Below are positions 6,537 through 12,356 of a DNA stretch of 12,356 bases, one piece after another. A program made the translations under genes and the position numbers. Every line of letters begins with the position of its first letter. Positions within the stretch are counted from its first letter, which is position 1. The notes below the pieces were generated by a model. That model searched no databases. It was not told the DNA's origin and saw only the letters and a program-made list of their open reading frames with translations. The stretch spans positions 1 to 12,356 of the forward strand of contig CAMYVI010000051.1 in NCBI GenBank assembly GCA_947302185.1. Direction: 5' to 3'. Source of the DNA: an uncultured Lachnospiraceae bacterium. Lineage in GTDB: Bacteria > Bacillota_A > Clostridia > Lachnospirales > Lachnospiraceae.

Positions 6537-7451
6537 ATGTATTACTTCATCCTGAATCCGAGTTCCCAGTCATCTGGCAGCCGGAGTATCTGGACACGCC
6601 TGGTTGATACGCTGAATAAGAAACAGATTGAATATAAGGTATTTGCCACGAGATATCCCGGACACGGAAAAGAAATTGCCCACGCTATCACATCCCGTGA
6701 TCCGAAAGCCACAGTTGTGGCAATCGGAGGTGACGGTTCGATCCACGAAATTTTGTGCGGGCTTACTAATCTGAGCACCATCACTTTCGGCGTCATACCG
6801 AGCGGTTCGGGAAATGATTTCGCCCGCGGAATGCACATTCCCTCGTCTCCGGATCTTGCCATAGCGGCAGTGCTGTCACCGCAGCGTTATACCAGTATGG
6901 ATGTAGGTGTTCTGAAAGACAGACCGGAGCAAAGGTTCGGGGTGAGCTGCGGTATCGGTTTTGACGCAGCAATCTGCCATGAAGCCCTCCATTCACCCAT
7001 AAAAGATTTTCTGAATTCAATCAGTCTCGGAAATTTGACGTATGCAGCAATCTGCCTCAAACAGATCGCACTTTATGACACCTGCGACATGATGATTGAA
7101 ACAGACGGCGACAGACATTTTCATATACCGAATGCGTACTTTGTTGCAGTCATGAACCAAAAATACGAGGGCGGCGGCGTCAGGATGACGCCGGAAGCAA
7201 AGCCAACGGACGGCTTGTTGGACCTCATCGTCGTAGGCGATATCTCAAAAGCAAAAATCTGCACTTTTATGCCTCTTGCTTTCACGGGCAAACATACACG
7301 TCTGAAAGGTCTTCAGTTCATAAAATGTACCGATGTGAAAATTACATCTGCAAGACCATGCGCTATACACTTAGACGGTGAAACCGGCGGAGTCTATGAT
7401 TCGCTCCACGCAGGCCTTGAAACAGAAAAACTCCGGGTGATCACAGGGTGA
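6537..7451 (+). CDS. Diacylglycerol/lipid kinase, YegS-DgkB family
   Basis: This 304-residue soluble or peripheral enzyme should transfer the ATP gamma-phosphate to a lipid such as diacylglycerol, returning it to phosphatidic acid for phospholipid synthesis. The nucleotide-binding signature GGDGS is at 64-68, followed by PSGSGNDFAR (88-97), both hallmarks of the DAGK catalytic domain. The C-terminal beta domain shows PTDGLLDL (223-230) and the conserved HLDGE (278-282). Length is normal for the family and no truncation is seen. ATG 6537 has AAGGGAGG (6524-6531) 5 nt upstream. It is a single-gene unit: its stop codon lies inside the terminator hairpin it shares with the converging glycosyltransferase. 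The exact lipid substrate cannot be read from sequence; diacylglycerol is the usual one in Gram-positive bacteria, where it is a by-product of lipoteichoic acid synthesis. Confidence 0.9.
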   Translation: MYYFILNPSSQSSGSRSIWTRLVDTLNKKQIEYKVFATRYPGHGKEIAHAITSRDPKATVVAIGGDGSIHEILCGLTNLSTITFGVIPSGSGNDFARGMHIPSSPDLAIAAVLSPQRYTSMDVGVLKDRPEQRFGVSCGIGFDAAICHEALHSPIKDFLNSISLGNLTYAAICLKQIALYDTCDMMIETDGDRHFHIPNAYFVAVMNQKYEGGGVRMTPEAKPTDGLLDLIVVGDISKAKICTFMPLAFTGKHTRLKGLQFIKCTDVKITSARPCAIHLDGETGGVYDSLHAGLETEKLRVITG

Positions 7452-7463
7452 TCGCCCGGAGTT
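7429..7463. terminator. Bidirectional terminator shared by the lipid kinase and glycosyltransferase
   Basis: AACTCCGGG (7429-7437) pairs with CCCGGAGTT (7455-7463), and inside it GATCAC (7439-7444) pairs with GTGATC (7448-7453). A wobble pair joins the two, giving a 16-bp stem with a 3-nt loop. On the plus strand it is followed by CTTTGTT. On the minus strand it runs into TTTTTCTGTTT, a strong U-tract. The left arm is still kinase coding sequence. Confidence 0.88.
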
Positions 7464-7479
7464 CTTTGTTCAACACTGT

Positions 7480-8499
7480 TTAATTGAAGCCGAATATTAA
7501 CTGAGTCAGGTGATAGGCTCCGATTGCCATCCCCCTTCCGACCGGAGTATGACAGTTCATCGTAAGACCAAGCATATTGCTTCTCAGTCTCAGGAAAAGT
7601 CTCATGTCTTTTTCCCTGAGATACTTCCATAATTTATTCTTATCGCGAAGAGCTTCCTTCGTACCCTTCCTCATCAGAAGAATGGATGAGACCGTCATCA
7701 TAATGCCCATATAATGGACCAGGTGGTCCATATGTCTCTTTTCAGTGACCAGATCCGGTCTGTAAGCATCTATCATAAGATGAGTGACTTTCAGCTGCTG
7801 ATCAAGGCGGGTCAGCATGACCTTCTCATTAACGCTCTGATCGTTTCGCCCGATAAAATACATGTACAGGTCTTCATTCAGATAATAGAGCGTTTTTGCG
7901 TAAATGAGCGGCTGGAATGCCATCAGATTGTCGACATAGAAGCAATGCTCGGGAAGCTGGGTATTATTCTCTCTCAACAGCTCAGTCCTGTATGTAAGAC
8001 TGTGCATAAGGACATACTGATACATCGATAAAGGCTTCTTAATATCATTCCAGGTAAATACCCGATCTTCAGGAAAACGACCGTTATAGCGCATTACTTT
8101 CTTATGTCTTGCGCCCTGTTTGTCATAGACGTAATTCGTTATGACTATATCAGGCTCTTCATTTATCTCAATCTGCTTCCGAAGAACATCGAGAAGTTTC
8201 ATATACGCATCATAAGCGAAATAATCATCGCTGTCACAAACCTTATAATACTCTCCGGATGCCTCTCTGATTCCGGTATTGACGGCACCGCCGTGTCCCT
8301 TATTTTCCTGATGTATTGCCCTGACAATGCCCGGATATCTCTTTTCAAAATCTTTGGCGATGTCAAGTGTTCCGTCTTTTGACCCGTCATCGATCACAAG
8401 AACTTCCACGTCATCTCCGCCGAGAACGAGATGATCTATCGTTTTTTTCATGTATGCTTCCGAGTTATAACACGGAACAGCCACTGTAAGTATCTTCAT
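7480..8499 (-). CDS. Family 2 glycosyltransferase (GT-A fold)
   Basis: This 339-residue cytoplasmic enzyme should transfer a sugar from a nucleotide donor to an acceptor in cell-wall, teichoic acid or exopolysaccharide synthesis. The GT2 start is textbook: TVAVPCYNSEAYMKKTI, then VLVIDDGSKDGT (Asp37-Asp38 in the donor site), ENKGHGGAVNTG (about 65-76), and DSDD (89-92), the metal-binding DxD motif. The second half is variable and carries no membrane span, so it is not a processive synthase. ATG 8499 is preferred because GGAGG (8508-8512) lies 8 nt upstream; the in-frame ATG at 8514 lacks a site. It follows mutY by 74 nt on the same strand and may be co-transcribed with it. It ends just before the bidirectional terminator. 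Neither the sugar nor the acceptor can be named, and no other glycan genes flank it. Confidence 0.88.
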   Translation of the reverse strand: MKILTVAVPCYNSEAYMKKTIDHLVLGGDDVEVLVIDDGSKDGTLDIAKDFEKRYPGIVRAIHQENKGHGGAVNTGIREASGEYYKVCDSDDYFAYDAYMKLLDVLRKQIEINEEPDIVITNYVYDKQGARHKKVMRYNGRFPEDRVFTWNDIKKPLSMYQYVLMHSLTYRTELLRENNTQLPEHCFYVDNLMAFQPLIYAKTLYYLNEDLYMYFIGRNDQSVNEKVMLTRLDQQLKVTHLMIDAYRPDLVTEKRHMDHLVHYMGIMMTVSSILLMRKGTKEALRDKNKLWKYLREKDMRLFLRLRSNMLGLTMNCHTPVGRGMAIGAYHLTQLIFGFN

Positions 8500-8507
8500 A
8501 TAGTCAT

Positions 8508-8512
8508 CCTCC
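8508..8512 (-). promoter_or_regulatory. Ribosome binding site fixing the glycosyltransferase start
   Basis: GGAGG on the minus strand lies 8 nt upstream of ATG 8499. It overlaps the in-frame ATG at 8514, which rules that codon out as the likely start. Confidence 0.8.
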
Positions 8513-8573
8513 ATATTTATATCACAGGGAATAGGCTCTTATAGTTCCGCTGCAGACTCGCGGCAGAAAAGCC

Positions 8574-9668
8574 CTATACCTCTGAATTCACACGCTGCTT
8601 TTTTCCTATCTGTATATTGAGATATTCGGCAAATGCAGAAAATGCCGACGGAATCGGATATAATCTCTCAATCTCATGGGCATCCGCGTATATAATTCCG
8701 GACTCATGTTCGGCAGACTCATCCGGCGACATGATGATCTCATAGCCTCTCATATGCCATTCAACATGAGAAAAAATGTGTTTCGCATCCGGGATTCTTT
8801 TTATTCGAAGTGCCTCCGAGGATGTAATGCTTTCTGCAAGTTTTACGGTTTTCTCCTCATCCAGCACCCCCTCCGTATTCGGAAATTCATAGAGACCGGA
8901 AAGGAGTCCGCTCTCAGGTCTTTTTCGGACGGCCAGCTTATCACCGTTACGAATCAGCATGACAGTCATATTCAGAATACGTCGGGTCTTTTTCTGAGAT
9001 CTGACCGGAAAATTGAGCTCAACGCCTTCCTTATGGGCGCAGCAGAACTCCGAAACCGGACATTTTTCACATATCGGAGCGGCATTGGGTAGGCACACGC
9101 CGGCTCCCAGATCCATAAAAGCCTGGTTGAGAGCTCCCCAATTCTCATTTGCCGGCAAAATCAGCTTTCGTAAGGATTCAGTGAGATTTCTTTTTTCCTT
9201 TACCGATGAAAAATCGGTTTTCAGCATATATAGCCTTGACGCTATGCGTATAATATTGCCATCTACAGCCGGCTCCGATCTTCCGAAAGCAATCGACGCT
9301 ACAGCTCCCGCCGTATAATCTCCGATACCCGGAAGTTTGATGAGCTCGGACTTCTCTTCGGGTATTTTTCCGAAATACCGTCCCCTGATCATCCGGGCAG
9401 CTTTCTGCATATTTCTGACCCGGCTGTAATAGCCCAATCCTTCCCAGAGTTTATAAAGCTCATCTTCAGGACAATTTGCGAGAGCATCTATATCCGGCAA
9501 TGTGCCGAGGAATCTTTCATAATAACCGAGCACCGCTTCCACGCGCGTCTGCTGCAGCATAATTTCCGAGACCCATATGCGATAGGGATCCTTTGTTTTT
9601 CTCCAGGGCAAATCACGCCCGTGCGTATTATACCATAAAAGCAATGGCTTTACAAAATCAGAACACAT
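8574..9668 (-). CDS. mutY: A/G-specific adenine DNA glycosylase MutY
   Basis: This 364-residue base-excision repair enzyme removes adenine mispaired with 8-oxoguanine. The helix-hairpin-helix glycosylase core starts with WYNTHGRDLPWR and SEIMLQQTRVEAV, with catalytic Glu35. LPGIGDYTAGAV is the HhH DNA-binding loop (112-123), and AVDGN supplies catalytic Asp136. The iron-sulfur loop has Cys192, 200, 203 and 209; the first gap is seven residues rather than the six of E. coli MutY, a spacing I believe is common in Firmicutes. Residues from about 230 form the C-terminal NUDIX-like 8-oxoG recognition domain (GLLSGLYEFPN; FSHVEWHMRGYE). ATG 9668 has GGAG 7 nt upstream; a TTG five codons earlier lacks a site. 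The gene is divergent from the HAD phosphatase gene, and the glycosyltransferase follows after 74 nt. All key residues are present. Confidence 0.96.
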   Translation of the reverse strand: MCSDFVKPLLLWYNTHGRDLPWRKTKDPYRIWVSEIMLQQTRVEAVLGYYERFLGTLPDIDALANCPEDELYKLWEGLGYYSRVRNMQKAARMIRGRYFGKIPEEKSELIKLPGIGDYTAGAVASIAFGRSEPAVDGNIIRIASRLYMLKTDFSSVKEKRNLTESLRKLILPANENWGALNQAFMDLGAGVCLPNAAPICEKCPVSEFCCAHKEGVELNFPVRSQKKTRRILNMTVMLIRNGDKLAVRKRPESGLLSGLYEFPNTEGVLDEEKTVKLAESITSSEALRIKRIPDAKHIFSHVEWHMRGYEIIMSPDESAEHESGIIYADAHEIERLYPIPSAFSAFAEYLNIQIGKKQRVNSEV

Positions 9669-9675
9669 TGATATA

Positions 9676-9679
9676 CTCC
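9676..9679 (-). promoter_or_regulatory. Ribosome binding site fixing the mutY start
   Basis: GGAG on the minus strand lies 7 nt before ATG 9668. The alternative upstream TTG overlaps this site. Confidence 0.65.
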
Positions 9680-9695
9680 ACAATAAAAAAGATTT

Positions 9696-9725
9696 GTATA
9701 AGACCTCTTAGATCGGTTTCTGCAA
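9696..9725 (-). promoter_or_regulatory. Candidate mutY promoter
   Basis: On the minus strand TTGCAG (9720-9725) and TTATAC (9696-9701) are 18 nt apart, about 30 nt upstream of the mutY start. The match is moderate. No comparable plus-strand promoter for the HAD gene could be picked out in the same 105-nt divergent spacer. Confidence 0.4.
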
Positions 9726-9773
9726 TTCAGTGGTATCAGCCGGTCACAACCGTTTTTGAAGGAGAGTAATATA

Positions 9774-10406
9774 ATGGATGCGATTATTTTTGATGTCGAC
9801 GGTACGCTCTGGGATTCGGCCGAAGAAGTTTCCAATGTATGGATCCTTGCAGCAAAAAAATACGGAGCGCCTTATGAGCATATTACAGCTGAAAGACTGT
9901 ATAAGGAATTCGGAAAAACAGAAGAGGCCATAGCAACATCATTATTCCCGAATCATCCCGTTAATCAGGCAGTGGAAATAGTGCAGTACGCATGTAATCT
10001 TGAAAACGAGTGGCTGCGTGTCCACAAGGTCTCTCCGTACGACGGCGTGCCGGAGATAATGAAGACCCTCTCTTCTTACTTACCGCTTTTTATTGTCAGT
10101 AATTGCCAGGCAGGATACATAGAAATAATGTTAGAAACGACCGGTATGTCTCCGTACATCACCGATCATCTGTGCCCCGGAGATACAGGACTTGCGAAAG
10201 CAGCCAATATCCGAGCCATTGTCGACAAGTATCATTTGAATTCACCGGTTTATGTCGGCGATACAGCCGGTGATCTTGCTGCCTCGCGGGAGGCCGGTGC
10301 AGCGTTCGTATTCGCATCCTACGGATTCGGTTCCGTGAACGATTACGATGCTGTAATCGACAGGCCTCTGGACCTGCTCAAGCTGGTTTCTGACAGTATT
10401 AAGTGA
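9774..10406 (+). CDS. HAD-superfamily phosphatase (phosphoglycolate phosphatase-like)
   Basis: This 210-residue soluble phosphohydrolase has the four HAD motifs in order. Motif I is FDVDGT (nucleophile Asp7, acid/base Asp9) and motif II is IVSN (Ser109). Motif III is a Lys, probably 142 in GLAKAA. Motif IV is VGDTAGD (Asp163, Asp167), which binds Mg. A helical C1 cap lies between motifs I and II (about 15-85), as in phosphoglycolate phosphatase and PpaX-type enzymes. The substrate is probably a small sugar phosphate, phosphoglycolate, nucleotide or pyrophosphate and cannot be fixed from sequence. ATG 9774 is chosen because AAGGAG (9759-9764) lies 9 nt upstream; an in-frame TTG at 9756 contributes to that same site. 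The gene stands alone, divergent from mutY and convergent with the L,D-transpeptidase. Confidence 0.88.
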   Translation: MDAIIFDVDGTLWDSAEEVSNVWILAAKKYGAPYEHITAERLYKEFGKTEEAIATSLFPNHPVNQAVEIVQYACNLENEWLRVHKVSPYDGVPEIMKTLSSYLPLFIVSNCQAGYIEIMLETTGMSPYITDHLCPGDTGLAKAANIRAIVDKYHLNSPVYVGDTAGDLAASREAGAAFVFASYGFGSVNDYDAVIDRPLDLLKLVSDSIK

Positions 10407-10413
10407 TGATAAA

Positions 10414-10495
10414 TCACGAATATTGCGCGATGAAGACGAGTGTCACCATGCGCGCGTATCTCACGACTGAAGTCGCGAGTATTGCGCGATGAAGA
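10414..10495. repeat. 23-bp direct repeats flanking a palindrome
   Basis: Two 23-bp copies, 10414-10436 and 10473-10495, differ at only two positions and share the core ATTGCGCGATGAAGA. Between them lies a near-perfect palindrome at 10460-10479, with arms CTCACGACT and AGTCGCGAG and a 2-nt spacer. Its one imperfect pair is a G-U wobble on the minus-strand RNA. A third, more diverged copy lies at 12144-12171. It looks like a short dispersed intergenic element. No coding potential is seen. Confidence 0.7.
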
Positions 10496-10503
10496 ATAAA
10501 TTT

Positions 10504-10581
10504 GGCTGTCGCTCCATCCGAATTACATTTTCGGCAGAAGTTTTTCTGCCAGAAACATGCATTCGGAGTACAGCGACAGCC
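10504..10581. terminator. 78-nt nested hairpin, probable bidirectional terminator
   Basis: Three stems nest in one axis. The outer pair is GGCTGTCGCT (10504-10513) with AGCGACAGCC (10572-10581). The middle pair is TCCGAAT (10517-10523) with ATTCGGA (10561-10567). The inner pair is GGCAGAA (10533-10539) with TTCTGCC (10544-10550). The plus strand continues CTTTCTTTA and the minus strand AAATTTATTCTT, both U-rich but not perfect. It lies between the convergent HAD and L,D-transpeptidase genes. A structured RNA or mobile hairpin element is the alternative. Confidence 0.7.
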
Positions 10582-10606
10582 CTTTCTTTAACTCACTGAT
10601 CTACCG

Positions 10607-12079
10607 TTAGAATACAATGACCGGAGTTCCTACTTCACAGGTGTTCCAGATAGTTTCAGCCGAACCGTAAGAAAGATTTACACATCCATGAGAACCGCTG
10701 GACTGGTAAATAGAGCCTCCGAATGAGCCTCTCCACGGAGCGTCATGAAGACCATATCCCTCGTAAAACGGCATCCAGAAATTGACAAATGATGTGTATG
10801 AAGGCGTTCCGTCAGGACCGGGCGCTCCCTTGAGCGTTCTGTTTCTTTCTTTCGAATAGATTGAATAAACGCCTGTAACAGTTCTTCTTGAAGGAACCGA
10901 GTTTGTGCCTGATACACAGGGACAGTCAAAAATAATCGAGTTGTCCTGATACACATAAACAGTCTGATTGATCAGATCGACTTCGATATAATTTCCGCCG
11001 AAGTTCTCGTCAATCATATTATTCAGTGAATACGCCGGCTCTCTCTCAGCCGTAGCACTGTTATCAAGGTCAGATACAAGCTGATCAGTCTCCGCTTCCT
11101 GATCTACTTCGCGTCCCCATCTCGGGCAGGAAAGTTCAATTGTCCCCCTGTTCGTCGACGAAAAGTTTCTTGTATTGTGAACGTCGTCAATTTTCGCAGC
11201 AATTGCACCGATGTATTCTGCACTCTTGTTCCTGATGTTATCGGGATCCAGATAATAATATCCGTTATCCTGTCTTGTGACCCAGTCTTTGAGAGTCGTT
11301 CGGTCAAGCACCTGCTGTTCGCCTGTAGGAAGATCATACACGATCCTGCTGGAAAGAAAGCTATTCAGATACTGCAGACCCGCGTTAAGGTCAGGGTTGT
11401 CCGCATAAACAGTCGGAGCTTCATACACCTCAGGATTTTCCACAAAGCTCACTTTTGTGACTGTACCGTTCACAGATTCTTTTATCATGTTGAACGCTTC
11501 ATCCATCTTGAGTTTGTTTCCCTGTGTCTCCTTGACTATTTCAAACGAATTGTCATCTTTGAGATTAAGGTATGCGTTGGTAGGCGCTTTCTGATTCTTC
11601 TCTGCAAATTCCGGGAAGCCGTAGACGACTTTGCGGAGCAGCTCCTCGTCAAAAGCATAATCCTCGCTGACCGTATACTCAAAAGTCTCACCCAGACGGC
11701 CGCGTACCCATTCGTAAATCTTCTGATCATCCAGTATTTTTTGAGAATGATTATCGGAAACATAGTGGTAACCGATATCTTCTGCCTTTATAGTATGATC
11801 TTTGTTACCGCGGAAAGTTACAGTAAGCTCATAATCTTCAACTTTTGAGCGGATCATTTCCTCAACTTCGTCCACGGTTTTCAGACTTACATCCTCTCCA
11901 TTGATATAAGTTCCCTGAAAATACTTTGTTCGGTACTGCTGAGCAAACAGTATGTATAAAGCTGCATAACCAAGGAAAAAAATCAGCAGTCCCATCCAGA
12001 ACTTACGGCTTCTGTACCATTTTTCCGCAGCCTCGCCTGTCCCCTTATTCAATGCTGAATCATTCATATTATTACTCAT
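10607..12079 (-). CDS. Membrane-anchored L,D-transpeptidase (YkuD/ErfK family)
   Basis: This 490-residue cell-wall enzyme should form 3-3 peptidoglycan cross-links or attach proteins to meso-diaminopimelate. A basic cytoplasmic start leads to a single TM at about 27-46 (FWMGLLIFFLGYAALYILF), leaving the rest outside the membrane. About 55-330 resembles the repeated peptidoglycan-binding-like (PG_binding_4) modules often found before Clostridia YkuD domains. The catalytic YkuD domain runs from about 363 (YIEVDLINQTVYVY) to the end, with GLHDAPWR (His445) and the SHGCVNL signature; Cys466 is the nucleophile. The protein ends in GTPVIVF, the usual family end, so it is complete. ATG 12079 is preceded by GTAGGAT. 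The gene converges on the HAD gene with a nested hairpin between. Upstream lies an AT-rich leader region with a promoter-terminator unit. Confidence 0.93.
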   Translation of the reverse strand: MSNNMNDSALNKGTGEAAEKWYRSRKFWMGLLIFFLGYAALYILFAQQYRTKYFQGTYINGEDVSLKTVDEVEEMIRSKVEDYELTVTFRGNKDHTIKAEDIGYHYVSDNHSQKILDDQKIYEWVRGRLGETFEYTVSEDYAFDEELLRKVVYGFPEFAEKNQKAPTNAYLNLKDDNSFEIVKETQGNKLKMDEAFNMIKESVNGTVTKVSFVENPEVYEAPTVYADNPDLNAGLQYLNSFLSSRIVYDLPTGEQQVLDRTTLKDWVTRQDNGYYYLDPDNIRNKSAEYIGAIAAKIDDVHNTRNFSSTNRGTIELSCPRWGREVDQEAETDQLVSDLDNSATAEREPAYSLNNMIDENFGGNYIEVDLINQTVYVYQDNSIIFDCPCVSGTNSVPSRRTVTGVYSIYSKERNRTLKGAPGPDGTPSYTSFVNFWMPFYEGYGLHDAPWRGSFGGSIYQSSGSHGCVNLSYGSAETIWNTCEVGTPVIVF

Positions 12080-12143
12080 AAATTAATCCTACTCCCCTTT
12101 GCGGATAATTATGCATAAAATATACGTAAACACATTAACAGTA

Positions 12144-12171
12144 TCACGGTTATTACGCGATAAAGAATAAA
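12144..12171. repeat. Third, diverged copy of the 23-bp intergenic repeat
   Basis: Bases 12144-12171 match the copy at 10473-10500 at 23 of 28 positions, sharing CGCGATrAAGAATAAA. Both copies stop within a few bases of a hairpin's left arm. On the minus strand both therefore follow the hairpin directly. Confidence 0.6.
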
Positions 12172-12205
12172 AAACACGGTAGGGATATACAAAATCCTTA
12201 CCGTG
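12169..12205 (-). terminator. Intrinsic terminator upstream of the L,D-transpeptidase gene
   Basis: CACGGTAGGGAT (12175-12186) pairs with ATCCTTACCGTG (12194-12205) over 12 positions with one imperfect pair and a 7-nt loop. On the minus strand it is followed at once by TTTTTT and further U-rich sequence. There is no T-tract on the plus side, so it acts on minus-strand RNA. That RNA either comes from beyond the right edge or starts at the promoter at 12210-12218. Confidence 0.8.
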
Positions 12206-12209
12206 CTGA

Positions 12210-12218
12210 ATTATATCA
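12210..12218 (-). promoter_or_regulatory. Extended -10 promoter abutting the terminator
   Basis: The minus strand reads TGATATAAT, a consensus -10 with an extended TG. A -35 is poor (TTAACG, 19 nt upstream). Transcription would begin near 12204, at the first base of the terminator stem. Confidence 0.5.
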
Positions 12219-12356
12219 TAAAGCCATTTATTTCCGTTAATATTTTATTAATCGTAAAAATTCTTAATGCTTTATTATTAGATTAAACAATATTGTAACA
12301 TTTAAAATATCTGATCAATTCTCAAATGCCTGCTATGTACAAGAATAAGTGCTAAA

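Larger units (their letters stand above)
12080..12356. other. AT-rich non-coding right end
   Basis: About 277 nt without a credible gene. The part next to the L,D-transpeptidase holds a diverged copy of the direct repeat (12144-12171) and a terminator (12169-12205), and an extended -10 lies behind it. Beyond 12220 the sequence is very AT-rich and stop-filled. One minus-strand frame is open from the right edge to a TAA at about 12302 (17 residues). It could be the tail of a neighbouring gene, but nothing supports this beyond the downstream terminator. Confidence 0.55.

Noticed and set aside
7630..7650. TTTATTCTTATCGCG, similar to the intergenic repeat seen at 10473 and 12144
   Set aside because: It lies inside the glycosyltransferase coding sequence, has an indel relative to the repeat and lacks an adjacent hairpin. 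Chance similarity is more likely.
8530..8577. Possible hairpin between mutY and the glycosyltransferase
   Set aside because: The arms ATAGGC and GCCCTAT need a bulge, the inner CCGC/GCGG pairing is only 4 bp, and no T-tract follows on the minus strand. It is not convincing as a terminator.
12326..12355. Short plus-strand ATG frame at the right edge
   Set aside because: It has only nine codons, no ribosome binding site and no recognisable content.

Overview
The window looks like chromosomal DNA from an anaerobic, Gram-positive member of the Clostridia (Lachnospiraceae or a related family is most likely). The main evidence is a 46-residue SCIFF ranthipeptide precursor (scfA) with its radical SAM maturase (scfB), a pair that is close to a signature of Clostridia. 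Supporting evidence is a fused SecDF, a YkuD L,D-transpeptidase, a sortase-type surface protein, strong AGGAGG ribosome binding sites and short AT-rich intergenic spacers. No phage, transposon, CRISPR, tRNA or rRNA signal was seen.

Layout, left to right. Bases 2-85 may hold the last codons of a plus-strand gene, followed by a long hairpin (90-157) that probably ends both that gene and secDF. From 6212 down to 192, four minus-strand genes run in series. They are an acidic, Ser-rich repeat surface protein with a TPKTG anchor (4410-6212), scfA (4154-4294, with a strong promoter), scfB (2585-3997) and secDF (192-2564). A terminator-like hairpin lies between scfA and scfB, and scfB and secDF are only 20 nt apart. 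A 324-nt AT-rich divergent region (6213-6536) separates this block from a plus-strand lipid kinase of the diacylglycerol kinase family (6537-7451). The kinase converges on a minus-strand GT2 glycosyltransferase (7480-8499), with a shared 16-bp terminator. MutY (8574-9668, minus) lies upstream of the glycosyltransferase and is divergent from a HAD phosphatase (9774-10406, plus). The phosphatase converges on a minus-strand membrane-anchored L,D-transpeptidase (10607-12079). The 200-nt gap between these last two holds direct repeats, a palindrome and a 78-nt nested hairpin. The right end is AT-rich and non-coding, with an extended -10 promoter placed directly against an intrinsic terminator.

How the genes fit together. 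The scfA-scfB-secDF block couples a cysteine-rich peptide, its thioether-forming enzyme and a Sec export motor. Several other genes act at the cell envelope: the anchored acidic protein, lipid kinase, glycosyltransferase and L,D-transpeptidase. MutY and the HAD enzyme are housekeeping genes. The least explained elements are the acidic hexapeptide-repeat protein beside scfA, the dispersed repeat family (three copies at 10414, 10473 and 12144, two of them abutting hairpins), and the promoter-plus-terminator unit upstream of the L,D-transpeptidase.
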